Notes: generated by a model from the sequence alone, not told the origin. 59,249 nucleotides of DNA from Bacteroidales bacterium (GCA_022777585.1 JALFFZ010000032.1:1-59249), one strand, 5' to 3'. Positions 8,237 through 17,484 are shown, numbered from the stretch's first letter. A program made the numbers and translations.

Positions 8237-9628
8237 ATGTCCCCGTTCAACAAGGAAATACTCCGTCTTGCAGTGCCCAGCATACTGGCCAGCATCACCG
8301 TGCCGATTGTCGGTATGGTGGACCTCGCCGTTGCAGGCCATCTGGACGGCAATGCGGCAGTGCTCATCGGCGGAGTCTCCATCGGGACCCTGCTGTTCGA
8401 CCTTCTTTACTGGAATTTCAGCTTTCTCCGTACGGGTACTGGCGGACTGACTGCCCAGGCCTATGGGCGCGGGGATATGAAGTCGGCGGCTGATGCATTG
8501 TTCCGTTCCTCCGGCATGGCGTTGGCCGTGGCCGCAATCTGCATCCTCATTCAATGGGTCTTCGTGGATTTCGCCTTCCTTTTCGTCAAATGCTCTCCGG
8601 AAGTCAGGGAACTGGCCGAGAGATATTTCCATATCAGAATCTGGGCGGCTCCGGCAACATTGTCCCTGATGGCGCTCAAGGGCTGGTTCATCGGTATGCA
8701 GGACAGCCTGAACCCGATGATTGTGGACTTCATTGTCAATCTCGGCAATGTCCTCGTGAGCATTGTCCTGGCAATGGGATTCACGCTCGGCGGCTTCCGA
8801 TTCGAGGGCATCGGCTTCGACGGGATCGCTGCCGGCACCCTCATCGCCCAGTATTCCGGCCTGCTGTATGCCGCTGCCGTCATCCTTCTGCGCTACCGCA
8901 ATGTCTTCGCGGGCTATTCTTTCCGGGGAGTGTCCAGACTCTTCATCGACAATGGCATGAAGTCCTATTTCCGCCTCAATGCCGACCTCTTCGTCCGCTC
9001 GCTCTGCATTATGGCAATATATGCCGGCATTACCGTAATCTCCGCCCGATATGGGGATATGATGCTGGCAGTCAGCTCAATACTGGTGCAGATGATGATG
9101 CTCTTCTCCTATTTCACGGACGGATTCGCATACGCCGGGGAGGCATTGACCGGAAAGTATATCGGAATGGGGAGCAGGGACGGCGTCGTGAGAACCGTGC
9201 GTCACGTATTCGCCTGGAGCATGGGAGTCGCAGTGCTCTTTGTCTTCATATATGCAATTCTCGGGGTTCCCGTGCTCAGGCTCCTGACCTCTGATGCGGA
9301 AGTCGTATCCGCCTCGGCCGCATTCATCCCGTGGCTGGTCCCTATGCCGATCATAGGCTGCGCGGCCTTCGCCTGGGACGGCATCTACATCGGAGCCACA
9401 TCATCCGGGCCTATCAGGGATTGCACCATCTGGGCCGTGGCGGCATTCTTCATCATTTGGTTCGCAGGGGAGCGGGTGCTGAAACCGTCCGCAGAGTTGT
9501 CTCCAGACATTGCCGTGCACATATTGATGGCCGCCTACGTGGTACATGTCCTGGTCAGGCTCGCATATCTGACCGTATTGTACCCGAAAAGCATTCTCTC
9601 AGCGCCTTTCAGCGGCTGCAAACCCTGA
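8237..9628 (+). CDS. MATE family exporter (DinF-like)
   Basis: A 463-residue inner-membrane protein with about 12 hydrophobic helices in two homologous halves. It opens with FNKEILRLAVPSILASITVP and MVDLAVAGHL, the typical helix-1 signature of the DinF branch of MATE (MOP superfamily) transporters. These export cationic drugs or metabolites using a Na+ or H+ gradient. The ATG is 3 bp after the rsgA stop, so translation is probably coupled. A GTG or TTG start is not needed. The substrate cannot be predicted. Confidence 0.9.
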   Translation: MSPFNKEILRLAVPSILASITVPIVGMVDLAVAGHLDGNAAVLIGGVSIGTLLFDLLYWNFSFLRTGTGGLTAQAYGRGDMKSAADALFRSSGMALAVAAICILIQWVFVDFAFLFVKCSPEVRELAERYFHIRIWAAPATLSLMALKGWFIGMQDSLNPMIVDFIVNLGNVLVSIVLAMGFTLGGFRFEGIGFDGIAAGTLIAQYSGLLYAAAVILLRYRNVFAGYSFRGVSRLFIDNGMKSYFRLNADLFVRSLCIMAIYAGITVISARYGDMMLAVSSILVQMMMLFSYFTDGFAYAGEALTGKYIGMGSRDGVVRTVRHVFAWSMGVAVLFVFIYAILGVPVLRLLTSDAEVVSASAAFIPWLVPMPIIGCAAFAWDGIYIGATSSGPIRDCTIWAVAAFFIIWFAGERVLKPSAELSPDIAVHILMAAYVVHVLVRLAYLTVLYPKSILSAPFSGCKP

Positions 9629-9666
9629 AATCCCTGCGGGAATATGGCAATGTCCGATATTCTGTT

Positions 9667-9674
9667 TACATTTG
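9667..9674 (+). promoter_or_regulatory. Possible -7 box before the MFS gene
   Basis: TACATTTG fits TAnnTTTG, 48 bp before the ATG at 9723. There is no good -33 element, so this is weak. It would let the MFS gene be expressed apart from rsgA-MATE. Confidence 0.35.
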
Positions 9675-9722
9675 CAACTGCAAAGCGCAGGTCAATGTTC
9701 CCGCGCAGCAAAGCTATCATAG

Positions 9723-11087
9723 ATGAGCCTATACAAATATTTCAGAATAAGCAAGCCCGCGCCTGACAGAGTGCCTGGCGACAGGGTTGATGCCGAATAC
9801 AGGAGGTTGAGGAGCAGGACATTCTGGGGAGCCTCCGTCGTATACAGCCTCTATTACGTCTGCAGGATGACATTGAGCGTGGTCAAGCAGCCCCTCATTG
9901 ACGGGGGAGTGCTCTCCGCAAGTGACCTTGGCCTGATAGGGTCCGCATTGCTCCTGGTCTATGCCTTCGGCAAATTCGTGAACGGATTCATAGCTGATTA
10001 TTGCAATATAAGGCGGTTCATGGCCGCAGGCCTCTTTGTCTCCGCCGTGGTCAACCTGGTGATGGGCCTTCTCGGCTTCCTTGGAAGAGCCGTATCCATC
10101 CCGGGGATTGTGATGATGGCCGTCTTCTTCATCCTGTGGGGTGCCAACGGCTGGGTCCAGTCGATGGGAGCGCCTCCGGGCATCATCAATCTTTCCCGCT
10201 GGTTCCCATTGTCGAAGAGGGGGACTTATTACAGCATTTTCAGTTCGACGCCCTATATCGGCAAGTTCCTGACATTCATATTGACAGGTGTCATAGTCGG
10301 TGCCCTGGGCTGGGAATGGGGCTTCATCTTCGCCGCCGCGGCCGGTTTCGCAGGCACGGCAATCTCCCTCATCTTCATATCGGACACCCCTGAGAGCAAG
10401 GGACTTCCGTCCATTCAGGAACTTTCCGGGGAGAAGCCGGTGAAAACTGATTCGATGCCGACCAGGGAACTCCAGAAGATAGTTCTGAGGCATCCCGGCA
10501 TCTGGATCATCGCCCTTTCCAGCGCCTTCGTCTATATAACCCAATATGCCATAAGCGGATGGGGAGTCCTCTTCCTGCAGAAGGCCAAGGATTTCTCCCT
10601 TCAGGGAGCGACCCAGATAATTGCATTCTCCGAAGCATTCGGTGTGGCCGGGACCATCTTTGCAGGCTGGCTGTCGGATACATTGTTCAGGGGCGACAGG
10701 GTCAAGCCTGTCCTCATTTCCGGCATCTTCTGCTGCGCATCCCTTCTGCTTTTCCTGTTCACTGGAGGAAGCTATCTGATGAACATCCTCTATGTGTCCG
10801 TGTTCAGCCTGTTCATAGGTGTGCTCTACTGCATTGTGGCCGGGCTTATGGCCGTGGACATCGTCCCGAGAAAGGCCACCGGAGCGGCTCTCGGCATAGT
10901 CGGCATCTCCAGCTACGTGGCCGCAGCCATTCAGGATGTCGTCACAGGCTATCTGATAGAGGGCGGCGCTGACAAAGCCTATGATTTCACCGCAGCCGCC
11001 ATTTTCTGGACCGCCGCCTGCGTTCTCTCCTTTGTCCTTCCGGTGCTGAACTGGAGGTCAATGATGAAGAAGGTCGTCGAAGCTTGA
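9723..11087 (+). CDS. MFS organophosphate:phosphate antiporter-like transporter (GlpT/UhpC-type)
   Basis: A 454-residue, 12-helix major facilitator of the OPA group. The helix-1 region YYVCRMTLSVVKQPL, followed by LGLIGSALLLVYAFGKFVNG and GWVQSMGAPPGIINLSRW, is characteristic of GlpT, UhpT and UhpC. Such proteins exchange glycerol-3-phosphate or sugar phosphates for phosphate, or (UhpC) sense them. Position 94 bp after MATE and a weak promoter suggest partial independence. The 3' end overlaps the 3' end of the convergent Kelch-SARP regulator gene by 30 bp. Which phosphorylated compound it moves is not evident; a link to mannose catabolism is only suggested by location. Confidence 0.88.
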   Translation: MSLYKYFRISKPAPDRVPGDRVDAEYRRLRSRTFWGASVVYSLYYVCRMTLSVVKQPLIDGGVLSASDLGLIGSALLLVYAFGKFVNGFIADYCNIRRFMAAGLFVSAVVNLVMGLLGFLGRAVSIPGIVMMAVFFILWGANGWVQSMGAPPGIINLSRWFPLSKRGTYYSIFSSTPYIGKFLTFILTGVIVGALGWEWGFIFAAAAGFAGTAISLIFISDTPESKGLPSIQELSGEKPVKTDSMPTRELQKIVLRHPGIWIIALSSAFVYITQYAISGWGVLFLQKAKDFSLQGATQIIAFSEAFGVAGTIFAGWLSDTLFRGDRVKPVLISGIFCCASLLLFLFTGGSYLMNILYVSVFSLFIGVLYCIVAGLMAVDIVPRKATGAALGIVGISSYVAAAIQDVVTGYLIEGGADKAYDFTAAAIFWTAACVLSFVLPVLNWRSMMKKVVEA

Positions 11088-13586
11088 GGCATACTCCTCG
11101 TCGTAGTCCTTCTTGTACTGGTTGATGAAATTGTTGTAGCGGACCCTGGCCTCGTCCTCCTGCCCCATTGCCGAAAGGGCCTTCACAGCGAATTTTATGG
11201 CATTTTCGCTCAGCGGGTCTATCCGGAGCAGGATGTCCGCGCACAATACCGTATTGGCCCAGTCGGCATTGCTGAAGCGCCAGTGCGCCTCGGCAAGTAC
11301 TGCGGATGCGGCCTTGTCATCGATTTCCGCCTTCATCTTGTCGAAAAGCAGATCCCCGTCATCCTTCAGGAATTTTCCTCTTGCAAGAATCGAGAGCAGC
11401 CTGTCGTTGCCCGGGCTGTAATCATCCAGGATCGAGAGGCTTTCGACATAGTCGCAATAAGCCGGTTCGCTGAATCTTACAACATACTTTCCCTCCTCGA
11501 AAACCAGCTTCACGCCCTCCATCCGGTTCAATATCTTCCTTAGGTTGTTCAGCGTCACTCCTCTGACATTCTTCGATTTCTCCTCTTCCTTGTCCGGCCA
11601 GATGAGGCCGCTGAGCCGTCTGGAACTGATGCCCCCGCTCCGCGTGTGGAAGAGTATGAGCAGCAGGGTTTCCTTTAGACGCCCCGTGAGCAGGCTCGTT
11701 ATGTCCTCTCCGGACGAACTTGTCAAGGTCAGGCTTCCGAACAGCAGAAGGCTGTCCGGGCCGTCTTTCCTTGGCCTTATCCTTGCGCCATGCTTCTCGG
11801 AGGCCAGCAGGCTGACCCTGCCATTCCTCAGGAATCTCATCCTCAGGAATGATCCTCCCCAGCCTGCTGCAATAACCGTCAGACCGAGTATTATCCACTG
11901 CAATGGAAGCCCCTTCCCCGCGTCTTTTTCCTTAAGCGGAGGTTTCGGTGGGAAGTCAATGCTGTAGCATTTGACGCTGGAGCTGATGTCGTCCCGGGAC
12001 TCCTCCACTATGGCTATGAGTTTGCCCAGAGTCTCGTCGAGGAATAGATTCGCATTGGTGGTGATCTTGTCCGAGAATATAGGAATCGTATTGCCCAGCT
12101 CTTCCCGGCTTCCGTCGCTGATGGCGAATCTTGTCAGCTGGAGTTCCGATTCGGTCTCGCTTTCCGGGTAGCACAATACATAGAAATGCTTCTCCCCGTC
12201 CAGCACCATGTTCCTGGCAGCCACCGTGTTGCCTTCCGTCGGGCTGTCAAGCGACCATTTCTTCTCTATTGTGAAATCCGGGAGCTGCACCTTGTGCAAG
12301 TCGTGGAAATATTGCCTGCCGACAATCTGCTCACCGCTCTCATTTCCCATTCCTCCATATATGTAGAGGGCGTTTTCTTCAGGATCGTAGCCCATGGCGC
12401 TGAAGTATCTCGGCCAGATTCTGTCTCCTGCCGGTTCGGGACAGGCGGACCACTCTCTCCGTTCCAGATTGAATCTGGTGAAACTGCCGTTGTAGCGCCT
12501 GTCTCCGAAGCCTCCGAAAATGTAGAAATCGCCGTTGAGGGTGTCGAGCCATTCGCAATGGTGGTGCATCTGCATGTCCAGATTCTGTTCCGAGACGGGA
12601 TACCATACCAGATGTGCAGTGTCAAGCCTCGCCATCGTTACGGGACCTTTCCAGTCTTTGTCGTACCGCACTTCATAGGCGTAGATATCGCCTGTTTTCG
12701 GATTCATGAAATTGGTGCCCAATGTCAATGCGACAGGGCAGTGATTCCTGAAGCGCATGCTTCTGCGCCGTCTTGTCTGCAAATTGTATGTGGTCAGGGA
12801 GTCGCGGCAGAATGCCCTGATCTCGTGCGAGATTGCGTCGTATCCGGCACAGAGGAACTCATTTGACCTCAGTTCGAAGACCATCTGCCATTTCCTGCTG
12901 TTCTCGGATACCCAGACCGGATTGTACACCCGGCCTTTGATTCTTCTGCGGTCATCCCTTGCGAATTGCCCGCTTTCTTCATTGAGGCGGAACCGATAGA
13001 CCGAAGTCAAGTCACTGATGACGAGGTCCTTGATGGTAAATGAGGGAATGTCAATGAGAAATTTGTTGCGTCCGAAAATCAGTTCCGGATGGATCCCGTT
13101 CTTGCTTATTCCGTATGCGGCATACACGGTGTCCCTGTCGATGGCCAGCATCACCGTATCCTTTTCAAGAAACATCCGGAAGTCCACGTCAAGCCATTCC
13201 GATGCGTTTCCTTTCTCCTTTCTGGGCACGGTCAGCGAGATGGCCGTGAGCCGGTTCTCGATATTGACATAGAAGCGGTGGTCATTCTTCGCCCCGTCGT
13301 AGAACAGGATTACAGCAGGGTCGGTCCCCGCCTTCTCGTCCTCCAGCCTGAATATTATGCCCCTCTCCGCATCCCTGTAGCTCTGGAAGCGGAACCGGAT
13401 GTCGAACTCATTTTCGAAGGCAGGCGTCCTGTTGTCGAACACCGTGAATGAGGTCCTTTCGTCGATGGCTGTCTCGAGTCCCTTGAACCTGAGGCCCTGT
13501 GCCTCCGCAATGTCCGGAAAAAGGGAGAAAAGCAGCATCGTGACTGCGAATAATATCCGGAATTTTCCGCTGTTTTGGTTGGTCAT
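11058..13586 (-). CDS. Membrane-spanning regulator: lectin-like and Kelch sensor with SARP/BTAD effector
   Basis: An 842-residue one-piece signalling protein. A signal peptide ending near AEAQ (about residue 29) is followed by a ConA/LamG-like beta-sandwich (about 45-200). A Kelch-type propeller follows (about 280-510; GDFYIFGGFGDRRYNGSFTRF and ALYIYGGMGNESGEQ blades), then one TM helix (about 562-580, LPLQWIILGLTVIAAGWGG). The C-terminal part is cytoplasmic: an OmpR-like winged helix of the SARP/AfsR type (about 610-705; SSRRLSGLIWPDK, NVRGVTLNNLRKILNRM) and a BTAD helical domain (about 710-842). By family logic it senses a periplasmic ligand and binds DNA directly. It is divergent from the mannan PUL and separated from it by 123 bp, so it probably controls that PUL. 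No PUL regulator of the usual types is present here. Confidence 0.8.
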   Translation of the reverse strand: MTNQNSGKFRILFAVTMLLFSLFPDIAEAQGLRFKGLETAIDERTSFTVFDNRTPAFENEFDIRFRFQSYRDAERGIIFRLEDEKAGTDPAVILFYDGAKNDHRFYVNIENRLTAISLTVPRKEKGNASEWLDVDFRMFLEKDTVMLAIDRDTVYAAYGISKNGIHPELIFGRNKFLIDIPSFTIKDLVISDLTSVYRFRLNEESGQFARDDRRRIKGRVYNPVWVSENSRKWQMVFELRSNEFLCAGYDAISHEIRAFCRDSLTTYNLQTRRRRSMRFRNHCPVALTLGTNFMNPKTGDIYAYEVRYDKDWKGPVTMARLDTAHLVWYPVSEQNLDMQMHHHCEWLDTLNGDFYIFGGFGDRRYNGSFTRFNLERREWSACPEPAGDRIWPRYFSAMGYDPEENALYIYGGMGNESGEQIVGRQYFHDLHKVQLPDFTIEKKWSLDSPTEGNTVAARNMVLDGEKHFYVLCYPESETESELQLTRFAISDGSREELGNTIPIFSDKITTNANLFLDETLGKLIAIVEESRDDISSSVKCYSIDFPPKPPLKEKDAGKGLPLQWIILGLTVIAAGWGGSFLRMRFLRNGRVSLLASEKHGARIRPRKDGPDSLLLFGSLTLTSSSGEDITSLLTGRLKETLLLILFHTRSGGISSRRLSGLIWPDKEEEKSKNVRGVTLNNLRKILNRMEGVKLVFEEGKYVVRFSEPAYCDYVESLSILDDYSPGNDRLLSILARGKFLKDDGDLLFDKMKAEIDDKAASAVLAEAHWRFSNADWANTVLCADILLRIDPLSENAIKFAVKALSAMGQEDEARVRYNNFINQYKKDYDEEYASSFDDLLHH

Positions 13587-13635
13587 AGTCCAGTTTCCAT
13601 TAAAATTGCGGTTAAATTTAGTAAATTTTTTGATT

Positions 13636-13653
13636 TTTAACCCTAGTTTAACC
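13636..13653 (+). promoter_or_regulatory. Heptamer direct repeat TTTAACC with 11-bp period, candidate SARP site
   Basis: TTTAACC at 13636-13642 and 13647-13653 are separated by CTAG, an exact 11-bp period, with a weaker CTTAATC at 13659-13665. SARP regulators are known to bind heptamer direct repeats spaced by one helical turn. The site lies about 20 bp upstream of an imperfect -7 box (TATTTTG at 13676-13682) and there is no TTTG -33 element, which fits an activator-dependent promoter for the gene at 13710. This is inference from spacing and position. Confidence 0.5.
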
Positions 13654-13709
13654 GAATTCTTAATCTATGCCCCTTTATTTTGCAAACCGTTTTAGAAAAC
13701 CAACGAAAA

Positions 13710-15578
13710 ATGACCGCATTTCTACACTCAAAACTGATCCCTGCCACGCTGGCTGCGATCGGCATCTTTTTATCATGCTCCTGTTCGGACAATATCGCAT
13801 CCGGCGAAGGCGGCAGTAATGATGACAAGACTGAAATAGACATTACCCCGAATCCGGATGCCGTCTCCTATATAAATATGTATGATGGGATTTCGGATGC
13901 AGGACAGTATTATATGCCGGAGACATCCCGCATTCCGGCGAAACATTGGACCTGCGTCGATGTGGAGACCCGCGGGGACAGGAATGAGCTGGGCAAGAGC
14001 GAACACCAGTACGGACTGCAGTACCATCTTCTCGCCCAGTCACTTGCGGGCCTGGTCAACAGGGCTATGGACGAGGGCAGGACAGATGTCGGCATCTGGC
14101 TTGAGGTAAACGGAGAAGGATATGCGGCCTGCAAGCAGAATCTCGGACCCGAACTGGGACGCCAGACTGCAATCGAACTCTGCACCAAGACCTATGCGGA
14201 GGGAAATGTACGCGATCTCATTGAGGGATATGTGCTCACGGATGTAGTGAACAATCCCGAGAGCAACGAAGTGGCAACCGTGGCCGCCCACGTGTATAAC
14301 AGCATCATTGTCGATGTCCGGGATGAGGCGATTTTCAAGAACGCCGGCTACGTGATGAAATATGACGCGCGCGCGAAGTCCACTGAGGACGCCTGGAGGG
14401 AATTCCGGGATAAATGCAGCAACGAGGCTCTCGTTATCATGCCGGTTCAGACCGGAGAACTCAGGGAATTCGCCATCAAGAACAGACTTTTCTGCTTCAA
14501 CCTGAACAAAAAATACGGAACTCCGGACGGTGGACAGAACAACAATCTCTTCGACGAGGTTCTCGCCTGGCTTGTTCCCAATGCTCCCGTACTCGGCTGG
14601 GAGAACGGGGTAGCCGGTGAAGACGTATTTGTGGGCAAGGTTTCGCGCTACGGAAAGCTGATGCTTGCAGCTGACTGGAGCTACAACCATTCCCTCACTT
14701 CTGCAGGGGCGAGACAGAATCAGGAGCAGGTTCTGGCTGGTGTCATAAATCCGAGGGACATTGATTACGACAAGCACGGAAACTTCACCGCATTCTTCCT
14801 TTCGGACGGGGACAACTATCAGTGGACGATGGGAGATGGCTTCGTGAATGATTTCTATACTCTTCCGACCAACGAGACATCCTGCATGAGCTACGGACTC
14901 TGCAGCCAGGCCATGAGCGAGCTTGCCCCGGTGCGGTTCAGGCAGCTCTATTCCCTGCAGAACAGCAAGGGAACATTGATGGAATGCTTCGGCGGCGGAT
15001 ATTTCTACGTGGACACATACGCCGAGGCTTCCGCAGACAGGAAGGGTGCTCTCAAGCAGCTTGCCGAGAGGACGGCAGCGCACATGAGGCAGCACAGGCT
15101 CAAGGTCCTGCACCTCATGGCCATGTCCTGGGATTCGTCCGCAGCGAGGGAGGCCTATCAGGCTTTCGTGGATGCCAACGACCAGCTGGAGGGCATTGTC
15201 ACCATTCAGTACGATCCATATTCCGCAGGTGGCGGACGTGTGCTCTGGTGCACGAACAAAAATGGCTACGACATACCGGTAGTATCTACCAAGTATGCGG
15301 TGTGGAAGGATGCTTCCAGCGTGGAACGCGGAATGGGCAATCCGAAGGAAGTCGCCCAGTATATCAGGGACAATGAGGCCGGCAGTGACTCCTATGATGC
15401 AATAGTGGTACATGCCTGGAGCGATTTCTCCGGATACAGGAGCGCGGCCGCCGCTGCCGCCTGCATCAGGCAGGCCCCTTCATCAGTGGTGCCTGTGAGC
15501 ATCCAGGAACTCATCTGGCGCATCCGGATGGCCAAAAGGCGGGACCAGACGATTGAAATTCTTAAAACAATAAGATAA
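13710..15578 (+). CDS. GxGYxYP family putative glycosidase, lipoprotein
   Basis: A 622-residue lipoprotein. The start is at 13710: MTAFLHSKLIPATLAAIGIF leads to the lipobox region LSCSC (Cys23 or Cys25); a TTG ten codons earlier sits on the -7 box. The mature part matches the GxGYxYP family (PF14323): YGLQYHLLAQSLAGLVNR, an Asp-rich FFLSDGDNYQW segment (about residue 370), and a large TIM-barrel-like C-terminal half. The family is proposed to be glycoside hydrolase-like, but no activity is established. It is the first gene of the PUL transcript, upstream of a glycan-binding-like lipoprotein and GH76. The anchor places it at the cell surface or periplasm. Confidence 0.75.
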   Translation: MTAFLHSKLIPATLAAIGIFLSCSCSDNIASGEGGSNDDKTEIDITPNPDAVSYINMYDGISDAGQYYMPETSRIPAKHWTCVDVETRGDRNELGKSEHQYGLQYHLLAQSLAGLVNRAMDEGRTDVGIWLEVNGEGYAACKQNLGPELGRQTAIELCTKTYAEGNVRDLIEGYVLTDVVNNPESNEVATVAAHVYNSIIVDVRDEAIFKNAGYVMKYDARAKSTEDAWREFRDKCSNEALVIMPVQTGELREFAIKNRLFCFNLNKKYGTPDGGQNNNLFDEVLAWLVPNAPVLGWENGVAGEDVFVGKVSRYGKLMLAADWSYNHSLTSAGARQNQEQVLAGVINPRDIDYDKHGNFTAFFLSDGDNYQWTMGDGFVNDFYTLPTNETSCMSYGLCSQAMSELAPVRFRQLYSLQNSKGTLMECFGGGYFYVDTYAEASADRKGALKQLAERTAAHMRQHRLKVLHLMAMSWDSSAAREAYQAFVDANDQLEGIVTIQYDPYSAGGGRVLWCTNKNGYDIPVVSTKYAVWKDASSVERGMGNPKEVAQYIRDNEAGSDSYDAIVVHAWSDFSGYRSAAAAAACIRQAPSSVVPVSIQELIWRIRMAKRRDQTIEILKTIR

Positions 15579-15610
15579 CCCACATAAGTTTAACCAATTC
15601 AAAGGAATCC

Positions 15611-17470
15611 ATGAAAAAAAGGAATCTTTTCCGAGTATTCGTACTCGCAGCTCTCGCTGCAGGAGCGGTATTTTCAGCCACATCCTGCACCGAGGAGAAC
15701 AATGGCACTGACCCATCATCGGAAACTGCTGCCGTTTGCGGTGTAGTAAAGGACACCTATGGCAACAATCTTGAAGATGTCGATGTCATCATCAGGACAA
15801 CTGACTCTTCCAAGGAAGTGGTTGCCCAGACCAAAACCAGATACGACGGAACCTTCGCCGTTCCTGTCGTTCCTTCTAATGCAGGCTTCGTTTCTTTCGA
15901 GAAAGAAGGCTACTCCAAAGTATCCATCACCATCAGCAAGGAGCAGTTCAGCGAGGGAGCCGTTTTCCTTTCACCTGTTCTTGAGTTCGCTTCCGCATCC
16001 ATCACCGGCCGCGTCCTCAACGCATTGGAGAATAATACTCCATTCGCCGGAGTATCCGTATCCATCGGCGTGCAGAACCTCACGACAGGCGCTGACGGAG
16101 TTTACGAGTTCAAGAACCTGACCCTTCAGGATTACACCCTCACCATCACCAAGGCCGGATGCGCAACCATCACGAAGACCATCAAGGTTGAAGATTTCGA
16201 CGAGGAAGGCAGGGCCGTGCTCGAGGACATCATGCTCGGCGGCAAGGAAATCCTTCCTGGTCTCTCTGCACAGGATCTCAAGGATACTCCTAAGTGGTAT
16301 ATCAACGAGTACCGCGGCGGCTACGGCAACGGAGGCGGCGAGAAAGACTGGTCAACAGTATTCATGTCAGCCCAGTTCCAGAGATGGGTCGGCGGCTGGG
16401 AGATGCAGAACGAGGGATGTACCCTCCGCTTCACCAACGAGCCTGCCAAGGCTGACGACGTGAATATGGATGTATTCAACACCTTCACCTACGGAAGCAA
16501 GCTCATCACCGAGGACAACCGCATAATGTCAGTGAACGTCCGCTGCCACCAGGCTACCGACGAGAATCCTGCATACTGGGGAGTTCAGGTAGTTGACCTC
16601 AGCGCGGCTGAGCCTGTTGCTGTCAAGATTGGCGGAGACAATGGTATCAGCAAGCACACCAACGGTGACTATTCTACCTACGATTTCGACCTCGGCGAAT
16701 ATGTCGGCAAGGAAGTCATCATTGCCATCGGACGTTACGTTCATCACGAGGGCGAGTGGAACCAGCTCTGTATCTCTCACGTATCCTTCGCTTCTGCACG
16801 CATTGAAAGAGATGCTTTCCTCGAGTCTGCAGGTGCCGAGGAGGTCAAGACCGGATGGCACATGACCAAGGAGGAGGTTCGCTCCATGATGCCTAACCCA
16901 AGGACCAAGCTCATCGGCTATACTCCTTCAGGAGTCAACGTCCAGACCAAGGGCAACCCTGCATATAAGAACTGGGCAGGAACCGGTCACATCTGCTCAG
17001 AATGGGGCTTCCAGTATGTATCCAAGGATACCGAGCCTCTTGCAGGAGAGGGCTTCGTATTCAAGACAAGAAGCAACGTGAACGCCAATTACGACGTTCC
17101 TGAGTCATACTTCTACTCTAAGCTCAGCATTGCCGCAGGTCACAACACCGTTAAGGTTCACATGCGCAACTTCAGCGGCTCCGAGCCTACGACCTGCTCC
17201 GTTGCAGCCATCACGACAGACGGCGAGATGCACTTCCTCTATCCTGCCGCTTCATCAGTCGTTGACGATTTGAAGGCCGTTGAGGGCACCGACTGCTTCG
17301 AATTCATCCACGAGAAGGGTGGACTCGATGTCCCTGACGAGTACGGAGTATTCGTATTCGACCTTTCAGAATACAATGGCCAGGATGTAGTCTTCACGCT
17401 TGCTGTCCACAAGGGCGCTGTCCGCGGCGGCGAGCAGAAGATCTGCCTCCACAGCATTGACATTGAATAA
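15611..17470 (+). CDS. Surface lipoprotein with carboxypeptidase-regulatory-like domains, candidate glycan-binding protein
   Basis: A 619-residue lipoprotein (lipobox SATSC, Cys26). Two carboxypeptidase-D regulatory-like beta-sandwiches follow (about 41-115, AAVCGVVKDTYGNNLEDVDV; about 128-205, SITGRVLNALENNTPFAGVS). The remaining 400 residues look like two beta-rich modules of similar layout, one starting near KWYINEYRGGYGNGGGEKDW and one near KLIGYTPSGVNVQTKGNP. Both contain many Trp and Tyr that could bind sugar. No catalytic motif is seen. Lying between the GxGYxYP protein and the GH76 gene (33 bp and 14 bp spacings), it most likely serves as a surface glycan-binding protein, the SusE/SusF-like role, although it shows no clear similarity to SusE or SusF. 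Confidence 0.6.
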   Translation: MKKRNLFRVFVLAALAAGAVFSATSCTEENNGTDPSSETAAVCGVVKDTYGNNLEDVDVIIRTTDSSKEVVAQTKTRYDGTFAVPVVPSNAGFVSFEKEGYSKVSITISKEQFSEGAVFLSPVLEFASASITGRVLNALENNTPFAGVSVSIGVQNLTTGADGVYEFKNLTLQDYTLTITKAGCATITKTIKVEDFDEEGRAVLEDIMLGGKEILPGLSAQDLKDTPKWYINEYRGGYGNGGGEKDWSTVFMSAQFQRWVGGWEMQNEGCTLRFTNEPAKADDVNMDVFNTFTYGSKLITEDNRIMSVNVRCHQATDENPAYWGVQVVDLSAAEPVAVKIGGDNGISKHTNGDYSTYDFDLGEYVGKEVIIAIGRYVHHEGEWNQLCISHVSFASARIERDAFLESAGAEEVKTGWHMTKEEVRSMMPNPRTKLIGYTPSGVNVQTKGNPAYKNWAGTGHICSEWGFQYVSKDTEPLAGEGFVFKTRSNVNANYDVPESYFYSKLSIAAGHNTVKVHMRNFSGSEPTTCSVAAITTDGEMHFLYPAASSVVDDLKAVEGTDCFEFIHEKGGLDVPDEYGVFVFDLSEYNGQDVVFTLAVHKGAVRGGEQKICLHSIDIE

Positions 17471-17484
17471 GCAAATTTCATAAA

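Noticed and set aside
13680..13709. TTG start of the GxGYxYP gene
   Set aside because: It overlaps the -7 region; ATG 13710 gives a clean lipoprotein signal peptide.
14040..15413. 457-codon open frame on the minus strand
   Set aside because: Antisense shadow of the GxGYxYP gene with no recognisable domain.
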